Shown: positions 32,160 to 38,616 of the stretch, one piece after another
Layout of the letters: each line of letters starts with the position of its first letter
Position numbering within the stretch: the first letter of the stretch is position 1
NCBI GenBank assembly: GCA_963846715.1
Contig: CAWJXA010000008.1
Span: forward strand, 620,001-684,000
From: Bog-257 sp963846715
GTDB taxonomy: Bacteria > Acidobacteriota > Terriglobia > Terriglobales > Acidobacteriaceae
Direction of reading: 5' to 3'
Length of the DNA: 64,000 nt
Position numbers and translations under genes: made by a program
The notes under the pieces: generated by a model
Databases searched by the model: none
What the model was told of the DNA's origin: nothing
Seen by the model: only the letters and a program-made list of their open reading frames with translations

Positions 32160-33107
32160 TCACGCTGAGCGCAGCTTTCGCTCTCGAATCGTGGCCAGTA
32201 TGGCCTCCACGACGACGGGCGCATTGTGCAAATCCATTTTGACCGGAACCACATGAATGGGCTGCAGGGTGTCGAGATGTCCGTCGAGATTGATCGCGTC
32301 TTTCTCCGTAGTCAAGAACGTTGTGGCGCCATGTTGCTTTCGCAGTCGCAGAAGTTGGTGGATGTCGTCAGACGAATAGCGATGGTGGTCGTGAAAACTA
32401 CGGGTTCCGGCCAGCACGATTCCCGCCGTCTGCAGTTGCTCAATAAAGTTCTGCGGCCGTGCAATGCCGCAGAACGCCAAACAAGGTTCATTGGTCTGAG
32501 GTGTAAGGATGCCGCGCGTTATCCTCCACACCGGTTGCGAACCCAGACCCAGCCCATCGGTCGTCATATTGTTGGTGAGCACTACCGCATCCGCACGGCG
32601 CAACGAAGCGAGCGGCTCTCGTAACCGGCCAGTGGGAAGCAGAGAATCGTGAGGATCACTGGAGGTGACCAGCACGATGTCGAAGTCGCGCGCCAGCCGC
32701 CGGTGTTGGAAGCCGTCGTCAAGCAGGTGCAAACGCGGTCCGAACTTCTCCTCTGCCATCCGCCCCGCGGCGAAACGGTCCTCACCCACGATGACAGGCA
32801 CCCCTAGTTGTCGCGCGATCAGCACAGGCTCGTCGCCAAATTCAGCCGCCAGGCCGTGGGGATCGACCAGCACCACACCCTTGGTCTTGCGCCGGTACCC
32901 TCGGGAGAGGACATCGAAAAGAATGCCGTGCTGTTTGAGCAACTGGCCCAGCAAGATGAGGAACGGTGTTTTCCCGGAACCGCCGACCGTAAGATTGCCG
33001 ACGCTTACCACCGGCCCTTGCAATTGGCTGAGGGTGAGCGTCTTACGATCGTACAGTTCATTACGCGCCCGCACGGCTGCGCCGTAGAGCGCCGAGAGCG
33101 GATTCAC
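32160..33107 (-). CDS. lpxK: Tetraacyldisaccharide 4'-kinase
   Basis: Phosphorylates the lipid A disaccharide precursor to lipid IVA at the inner membrane. 315 residues, with the atypical Walker A in VSVGNLTVGGSGKTPF, DEPVLIARQLGVPVIV and the acidic LHLLDDGFQHRRLARDFD. Start is GTG at 33107, whose GTGA overlaps the waaA stop, so the two are translationally coupled. Intact. Confidence 0.94.
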   Translation of the reverse strand: MNPLSALYGAAVRARNELYDRKTLTLSQLQGPVVSVGNLTVGGSGKTPFLILLGQLLKQHGILFDVLSRGYRRKTKGVVLVDPHGLAAEFGDEPVLIARQLGVPVIVGEDRFAAGRMAEEKFGPRLHLLDDGFQHRRLARDFDIVLVTSSDPHDSLLPTGRLREPLASLRRADAVVLTNNMTTDGLGLGSQPVWRITRGILTPQTNEPCLAFCGIARPQNFIEQLQTAGIVLAGTRSFHDHHRYSSDDIHQLLRLRKQHGATTFLTTEKDAINLDGHLDTLQPIHVVPVKMDLHNAPVVVEAILATIRERKLRSA

Positions 33108-34420
33108 GAGCGCCGCTCCGATGTGATTTCTGCGCGGCCCAGCGCGTCTTGCTCCGCCAGCAAATCGAGCAGTGCGCTCACCGTTCTTGAGGTTGCGCCG
33201 CGTTGCGAACGCATGACCTCGAACGCTCGCCGGCCCAATGCTTTACGTTCCTCATCATTTCGCAATAGTTCGAGCACGGTCGCACTTAAGGACTGGGGAG
33301 TCACGACGCGCAAAGCATCGGCTTGGCGAAAGACATCGACGATATCGCGGAAGTTCTCCGTGTGTGGTCCCACCAGGATTGGCGTTCCGAACTGCGCCGC
33401 CTCCAGAACATTATGTCCGCCGCGCGGCACCAGGCTGCCACCTATAAATGCGATATCGGCAAATTCGTAAAGACTGGCCAGTTCACCAATGCTGTCGAGC
33501 AGGAAGACATCACTTGCGATCGGACTTTCGTCGCTCCATTGCGAACGCCGCTGATAGGAAATTCCCGATGAGGCCAGCAGCGAAGCCACAACCTCGAAGC
33601 GCTCAGGATGGCGGGGCGCCAGAAGTAACAGCGGGTTGGAATAGCCTGCCACTACCTGCCGGAACATGTCGAGGAGCAACTCCTCCTCGCCATCGAGGGT
33701 GCTTCCCGCCACCAGCAAGGGCCTTCTTTCCTCCCGTCGCATCGCGAATGCGGCTGCAATGGCGGGCCGAACCGGCGGCTTCACTTCGAATTTCAAATTT
33801 CCGCTGACATGCACTCGCTCGGCTGGAGCTCCCATTTGAACCAGCCGTCGGGCGTCTTCGTCGCTCTGCGCCAGGAAGAGCTGAACATTCTGCATTACGG
33901 GCCGCAGCAGGCGTTGAAATCGCAGATAGCCGGGTAGCGAGCGGTCGGAAACGCGCGCATTCGCCACGGCAACTGCCGCCCCCGAAATCCGCGCCAGGCG
34001 CAGAAGGTTGGGCCAGAATTCACTTTCCGCCAGCACCAGCATTTTTGGACGCAACGCGCGCAAGTAGGCGCGTACCGCAAAAGTCAGATCGACGGGAAAA
34101 TAGAAAACGTCGTTTTCGCCGAAACGCTCACGTGCCAGCTTCTGTCCAGTATCTGTTGTGCTGGAAATAACGACGCGCCAGTCGGGCAACTGCGTCTTCA
34201 ACTCGTCGATAACCCGCGATATCGCCAGTACCTCGCCCACCGATACGGCATGGATCCAAATCGTGTTGGCCGCGCCTTCGCGGACGAGTCTGTCGGGTAC
34301 CTTGCCTAGCCGCTCGCTGAATCCGGCGCGGTACTTGCCGTGGCGCAGCATCTCCAGCAGCCACCAGGGCGCGCTCACCACCAGCGCGACCAGCAGAAGA
34401 ATGCTGTACAGGAAGTACAC
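33104..34420 (-). CDS. waaA: 3-deoxy-D-manno-octulosonic acid transferase (Kdo transferase)
   Basis: Adds Kdo residues to lipid IVA. About 438 residues with the N-terminal anchor (YFLYSILLLVALVVSAPWW), the GT30 region FSERLGKVP, IWIHAVSVGEVLA and KMLVLAESEFWPNLLR, and C-terminal GGSLVPRGGHNVLEAAQFG (sugar-nucleotide site). I prefer GTG at 34420 because family members begin at the membrane anchor; a TTG at 34471 would add 17 residues. First gene of the minus-strand lipid A/core cluster. Confidence 0.92.
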   Translation of the reverse strand: MYFLYSILLLVALVVSAPWWLLEMLRHGKYRAGFSERLGKVPDRLVREGAANTIWIHAVSVGEVLAISRVIDELKTQLPDWRVVISSTTDTGQKLARERFGENDVFYFPVDLTFAVRAYLRALRPKMLVLAESEFWPNLLRLARISGAAVAVANARVSDRSLPGYLRFQRLLRPVMQNVQLFLAQSDEDARRLVQMGAPAERVHVSGNLKFEVKPPVRPAIAAAFAMRREERRPLLVAGSTLDGEEELLLDMFRQVVAGYSNPLLLLAPRHPERFEVVASLLASSGISYQRRSQWSDESPIASDVFLLDSIGELASLYEFADIAFIGGSLVPRGGHNVLEAAQFGTPILVGPHTENFRDIVDVFRQADALRVVTPQSLSATVLELLRNDEERKALGRRAFEVMRSQRGATSRTVSALLDLLAEQDALGRAEITSERRS

Positions 34421-34581
34421 GCTGCGATTGTAATTGCGGCTGAACCATGATCCAAACTCGAGATGCGACAAAGTATCAAAACCTATTTTGGTGCACTTTG
34501 TCTGACGCGTATAAGAAACTTACCCACGCGAATAATGGTCGCGTCTTCGACCACATTTCAATTCGTGCTAGAGTTTTCCCT

Positions 34582-34827
34582 ATGGTAGTCACTATCAACA
34601 TTCCGGACGAACTGGCGGCGCAAGCCAAGGCGCGCGGCTTGTCCCTGGAATCGCTAATTCAGGAGATTTTGTCACAGCAGCTTGCGGCGCGTCCTGCGGA
34701 AACCCGACAGATCCAAACCGCAGAAGAGATTCGCGCATGGCTCGACTCGTTGGCCCAGTTCTCTGACAAGATTCCCCCCTTGCCGGATACGCTCTCTCGC
34801 GAGTGGATTTACCAGGATCACGATTAA
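34582..34827 (+). CDS. VapB-like antitoxin
   Basis: 81 residues. It starts MVVTINIPDELAAQAKARGLS and continues ESLIQEILSQQLAARPAE, a ribbon-helix-helix-like start common in VapB-type antitoxins. The end LSREWIYQDHD resembles the acidic toxin-binding tail. It abuts the PIN-domain gene (stop TAA then ATG) and is divergent from waaA. The longer frame from 34447 has no domain. Confidence 0.8.
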   Translation: MVVTINIPDELAAQAKARGLSLESLIQEILSQQLAARPAETRQIQTAEEIRAWLDSLAQFSDKIPPLPDTLSREWIYQDHD

Positions 34828-35274
34828 ATGACCATTGCCTCGTGCTTGGTCGATACCAACATCCTTCTACGCATGACACGGCGTTCCGATCCGCAACACC
34901 AGATCGTCGATGCAGCCCTCGCTCAACTCGCCAGTCAAGGCACCGTGTTTCATTACGCTCACCAGAATATTGCCGAGATGTGGAACGCCATGACCCGCCC
35001 TCGGAATCGCAACGGCTTTGGCCTGACTGTGACCGACGCCGAGCGCGAGGTACAAGCAATCGAAGCGGGCATGGTCTTGTTGCCAGACAACGAGGCCGTC
35101 TATCGCGAGTGACGAAGGATTGTCGTGCAGAACAGGGTCTTGGGTGTTCAAGTACACGACGCCCGCATGGCGGCAGTCATGTACGTGCACCACGTGAACC
35201 ACATACTCACGCTGAATGTGGTCGATTTTGAACGCTTCAGTGGTCTCATCGCCATTCACCCGAACGGCGTTTGA
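34828..35274 (+). pseudogene. VapC PIN-domain toxin with an in-frame nonsense codon
   Basis: PIN ribonuclease toxin. The N-terminal part has LVDTNILLRM (first catalytic Asp) and HYAHQNIAEMWNAMTRP. A TGA at 35110-35112 interrupts it after NEAVYRE. The same frame stays open for another 53 codons with the remaining PIN features (GVQVHDARMAAVM, HILTLNVVDFERFSG) to a stop at 35274. So the only lesion is TGA where the family has Trp (E-W-R-R). The truncated 94-residue protein lacks the C-terminal acidic residues, so it should be inactive. Confidence 0.8.
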
Positions 35275-35354
35275 GAGGGCTTCGGTGCCAGGTTCTTTCC
35301 CATGCATTAACATGGCGGCTTGAGCGCAGCTCACCAATAGCGGATAATTCCGCT

Positions 35355-36023
35355 ATGCTTTCCCGACCGCGCGTTTTTCTGTGGGCTGCCGGCCTGACTA
35401 TCGTGTTCTCATCCGTGACGCTCTGGGCGTCGAAGGAGTTCGTTCCTCCCAAGGCCGGCAATGCAAGCACCTATGCCTGCAAGGACACGCATCCCACCGA
35501 ACACATAACCGCCGCGGTCGAGGTCTACAATAGCCCGCCGAAGTCCGACATTTTTATCACCCACTACAGCGAAGAGGGAATCCTGCCCGTCTTCCTGGTC
35601 ATCACCAACGATGGTGACCAGCCAGTGAGCGTGAATAAGATGCAGGCCGAAGTGGTCACCGGTAATCGCAGCAAGCTGGAAGCGCTCGACGTGGATGACG
35701 TCTTTCGCCGTGTGGCCCATATACAGGGCAGTAGCACCAACCCCAGTCCGCATGCCGGCCCCATCCCGCTTCCCGGCGGAAGCAAGAGCAAGAAGGCGCA
35801 GCAGCAATATGATGAACTGATGCGCGCGAAATTCACCGCGGCCGCCGTCGAGCCTCACTCCACCCAGTCCGGCTTTCTCTTCTTCGACGTGCGCGGCGTG
35901 GGCCAACCGGTGGACGGGGCGCACATCTATCTCACCGGAGTTCGCGACAACAACGGTACGGAACTGATGTATTTCGAGATTCCGCTAACGCCGTCGAATC
36001 CGGCAGCCCCGGGCGGAAATTAA
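35355..36023 (+). CDS. Secreted protein of unknown function
   Basis: 222 residues. N-terminal signal sequence (MLSRPRVFLWAAGLTIVFSS) followed by a beta-rich domain (ILPVFLVITNDGDQPVSVNK, LFFDVRGVGQPVDGAHIYL) that resembles an immunoglobulin-like accessory domain. The middle is a Gly/Ser/Lys linker. No family name recognised. The ATG at 35355 starts the signal peptide. It lies between the broken VapC and HigA; similar secreted proteins are common in acidobacteria, as far as I recall. Confidence 0.72.
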   Translation: MLSRPRVFLWAAGLTIVFSSVTLWASKEFVPPKAGNASTYACKDTHPTEHITAAVEVYNSPPKSDIFITHYSEEGILPVFLVITNDGDQPVSVNKMQAEVVTGNRSKLEALDVDDVFRRVAHIQGSSTNPSPHAGPIPLPGGSKSKKAQQQYDELMRAKFTAAAVEPHSTQSGFLFFDVRGVGQPVDGAHIYLTGVRDNNGTELMYFEIPLTPSNPAAPGGN

Positions 36024-36047
36024 TTGACTCGTCGCTCCACAACCCGC

Positions 36048-36338
36048 ATGTTCACCCCGCCACACCCAGGATTGGTACTCCGGACGTACCTTAGCGAGCG
36101 GTCTATCTCCGCCGCAGCGGAACATCTTGGAGTCTCGCGAGTGACTCTGTCTCGAGTGCTGAATGGCCGCGCTGGCATTTCTGCAGATCTGGCGTTGCGC
36201 TTGGCTGATGCGCTCGGCACCTCGGCTGAGCTTTGGGCGGGTAAGCAGTCGCAATACGATCTCTGGGTGGCCTCGCGTCGGCGACGGAAAAAAGTGGCAC
36301 ATCTCCATAGCGTTCCGAAGCTGACTAGAACTGCCTGA
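36048..36338 (+). CDS. HigA-family HTH protein (orphan antitoxin type)
   Basis: About 96 residues. FTPPHPGLVLRTYL at the start and the HTH ISAAAEHLGVSRVTLSRVLN then LRLADALGTSAELW, the HigA/VapI pattern. No HigB toxin lies beside it in either direction. ATG 36048 preferred; a TTG at 36024 adds eight residues and overlaps the stop of the preceding gene. It probably works as a stand-alone regulator, or its toxin has been lost. Confidence 0.85.
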   Translation: MFTPPHPGLVLRTYLSERSISAAAEHLGVSRVTLSRVLNGRAGISADLALRLADALGTSAELWAGKQSQYDLWVASRRRRKKVAHLHSVPKLTRTA

Positions 36339-36368
36339 TCCCAAGCACTCGCCGCTATAATCGCAAGT

Positions 36369-37844
36369 ATGGCCACCACCCCGGAAGCTCCTGTCGCCGC
36401 CCAGTCCATGTACGAACCGGTCATCGGGCTGGAGGTCCACGTCCAGCTTCTGACCCGCACCAAGATTTTCTGCGGGTGCTCGACCCAGTTTGGCGATCCA
36501 CCGAACACCAATGTTTGCCCCATCTGTCTTGGAATGCCCGGGCCGTTGCCGGTTTTGAATGAGCAGGCGGTAGAGTTTGCCGTATTGGCGGCCAGCGCGC
36601 TGAATTGCACAATCAATGAGACCTCCATCTTTGCGCGCAAGAACTACTTTTATCCTGACCTGCCGAAGGGTTACCAGATTTCGCAGTATGACAAGCCGCT
36701 GGCCGAACATGGCTACATCGAAGTCAAGACTGCGAACGGGCCCAAACGCATCGGCATCACCCGCGTGCACCTGGAGGAAGACGCCGGCAAAAGCCTGCAT
36801 GACGGGCTTCCCGACAGCAGCCAGTGGACCTCCATCGATCTGAACCGCTCGGGTGTTCCGCTGATTGAGATCGTCAGCGAGCCCGACATTTCGTCGCCTG
36901 ACGAAGCCTATGAATACCTGACTCGCTTGAAGCAAATCATCCTCTACACCGGCGTCAGCGACTGCAATATGGAAGAGGGGTCGCTGCGTTGCGATGCCAA
37001 TGTCAGCATCCGCCCACGCGGTCAGACCAAATTTGGTACCAAGGCGGAAGTGAAGAACGTCAACTCTTTCCGCTTTATCCGGCATGCGCTGGAATACGAG
37101 ATCGAACGCCACCAGCAAGTGTTGGAAGCTGGCGGCAAAATTGTCCAGGAAACCCGCCTCTACAATCCGAGCGAGGGTAAGACCTACAGCATGCGCTCCA
37201 AGGAGCAGGCGCACGATTACCGCTATTTCCCCGAGCCTGACTTGCTGCCGCTGGTGGTTGATGAAAGATGGCGGAAGCAAATCACAGACAAGTTGCCCGA
37301 ATTGCCGACAGCACGGCGCGCCCGGCTGGTTGCGCAGTACGGTATCACCGAGTACGACGCCACCACGCTCACGGGCACGCGTGCGCTGGCTGATCAGTTC
37401 GAGGAGGCAGCCAAAGCCGCTAGGAACCCCAAGCGCGTTGCGAATCTGGTGCAGGGCGAATTGCTGGGCCGGCTCAACGCCAAAGGACTGGAAATTGAAC
37501 AGTCCCCGATTTCCATGAAGGGAGTGGCTATGTCCGCTGACCTGGTGGAGAGCGGCGCCATCAGCGGCAAGATGCTCAAAGACCTTTACGACCTCGCCTT
37601 CGAGCGCGGCGAGGACTTCCCCGTTGTCTACGAGAAGGAGAAGCCGCAACAGCTTACGGATAGCGCAGCAATCGAGAAGATCATCGACGAGGTGATCGCC
37701 GGCAATCCTAAACAGCTTGAGCAGTACCGTGCCGGCAAGAAGACGGTGATGGGCTTCTTTGTCGGCCAGGTCATGAAGGCGTCCAAGGGACAGGCAAATC
37801 CAGTCCTGGTTAATGAACTGCTGAGCAAGAAGCTGGAAGCATAG
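36369..37844 (+). CDS. gatB: Aspartyl/glutamyl-tRNA amidotransferase subunit B
   Basis: GatB subunit of the GatCAB amidotransferase, which turns Glu-tRNA-Gln or Asp-tRNA-Asn into the cognate aminoacyl-tRNA. 491 residues with YEPVIGLEVHVQL, zinc cysteines (CGC, CPICLG), GYQISQYDKPL and HLEEDAGKS, plus the GatB/YqeY tail domain. Start ATG at 36369. gatA and gatC are not in the window, so the subunits are unlinked here. Confidence 0.96.
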   Translation: MATTPEAPVAAQSMYEPVIGLEVHVQLLTRTKIFCGCSTQFGDPPNTNVCPICLGMPGPLPVLNEQAVEFAVLAASALNCTINETSIFARKNYFYPDLPKGYQISQYDKPLAEHGYIEVKTANGPKRIGITRVHLEEDAGKSLHDGLPDSSQWTSIDLNRSGVPLIEIVSEPDISSPDEAYEYLTRLKQIILYTGVSDCNMEEGSLRCDANVSIRPRGQTKFGTKAEVKNVNSFRFIRHALEYEIERHQQVLEAGGKIVQETRLYNPSEGKTYSMRSKEQAHDYRYFPEPDLLPLVVDERWRKQITDKLPELPTARRARLVAQYGITEYDATTLTGTRALADQFEEAAKAARNPKRVANLVQGELLGRLNAKGLEIEQSPISMKGVAMSADLVESGAISGKMLKDLYDLAFERGEDFPVVYEKEKPQQLTDSAAIEKIIDEVIAGNPKQLEQYRAGKKTVMGFFVGQVMKASKGQANPVLVNELLSKKLEA

Positions 37845-37993
37845 GCCGCAGCGCCGACGGGACGGGATGCCGAGACGAATCTTGACGACACGAATCCCTC
37901 TCAACCAGCGAAGGGGCAACTCGTGCGGAGCTGCCCCTCACCGGGAGCGCATCTTCGGCCAGCAAGTTCGAAGCGCTCCCTAAACGACGCTGC

Positions 37994-38326
37994 TCAGCGC
38001 GACACGTAGCGCGCCGCAAAAATAGCTCCGCGCGGGATTCTCGATCCCGGCCACCAATCGCCATCGATCCAGGTACCGCGGTGATGCAAAGTCAGGAGCA
38101 GCGTTAAGAACGGGCCCAGCGTCATCGCGCGCGTGGAGACAACATGATGTTCTGCGTAGGGCGCTTCGGGTCGCCTGCAGGTTATGTCCGGACGTAAGAC
38201 CGGCAGTTCGCCGCCAGGAATTGCTAAGTCGGCCGTCTCGGCGTTGTCATGGGCTGCCAGCGTCAGAAGCAGTCTCAGGAAAGGCCCCAGAGTCGTTGGG
38301 GTCGAATGAACCAGTTGGGATTTCAT
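37994..38326 (-). CDS. Small protein with a duplicated LGPFLxLLLTL motif, unknown
   Basis: 110 residues. TTLGPFLRLLLTLAAHDN near the N terminus and MTLGPFLTLLLTLHHRG near the C terminus are two copies of one motif about 65 residues apart. The copies differ almost only at synonymous positions (GGG/GGC, CCT/CCG, CTT/CTC, ACG/ACT), which supports selection on protein. GGAGGAGG lies just upstream of the ATG, a strong ribosome site. Between the motifs is a Pro/Arg-rich stretch with Cys. It sits convergent to gatB and behind a structured leader. No family recognised; might be membrane-associated. Confidence 0.6.
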   Translation of the reverse strand: MKSQLVHSTPTTLGPFLRLLLTLAAHDNAETADLAIPGGELPVLRPDITCRRPEAPYAEHHVVSTRAMTLGPFLTLLLTLHHRGTWIDGDWWPGSRIPRGAIFAARYVSR

Positions 38327-38445
38327 GGCGACCTCCTCCCCGCTACCCGGAAGCGGGATTTTTTTCCCGCCTCCGGGAGCGTTCCCCCTAAGAGCATTGG
38401 CCGAGCCTTGCTCGTCCCCGCTCTCAGGTGCACAATGCTCCGGTT
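38327..38445 (-). promoter_or_regulatory. Structured 5' leader, possible cis-regulatory RNA
   Basis: Read on the minus strand: GAGCATTG (38440-38433) pairs with CAATGCTC (38399-38392) around an inner hairpin CGAGC-aag-GCTCG (38414-38402). Next comes a long hairpin at 38381-38341 (CGCTCCCGGA, GGCGGGA, A-rich loop, TCCCGC, TCCGGGTAGCG), directly followed by the ribosome site of the 110-residue gene. No U-run follows, so it is not a simple terminator. Function inferred only. Confidence 0.5.
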
Positions 38446-38549
38446 CGCCCTCAAGTTCAATGGTTGGCCCATGATTTGTGGGTGGATTTGGAGATGATTG
38501 CCCAACCTCATGATTCAGCTAGACTTGATTGCGCGGATGATCGACTTTC

Positions 38550-38580
38550 TTGAGGCCGGAAACTTCCAACAGGGTATAAT
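38550..38580 (+). promoter_or_regulatory. Sigma70-type promoter of the winged-helix/TPR gene
   Basis: Perfect -10 TATAAT at 38575-38580 with TTGAGG at 38550-38555 as a possible -35 (19-nt spacer, slightly long). It lies 36 nt before the TTG start. Confidence 0.5.
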
Positions 38581-38616
38581 CCCTATCGCCCCCGCGTCGA
38601 TTAAAGGCGGTCCAGC

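Noticed and set aside
35985..37919. 644-codon open frame antisense to gatB
   Set aside because: Mirrors gatB exactly; composition is that of a complementary strand.
38341..38381. Long hairpin as an intrinsic terminator
   Set aside because: No T-run after the stem in either direction; on the minus strand it ends at a ribosome site instead.
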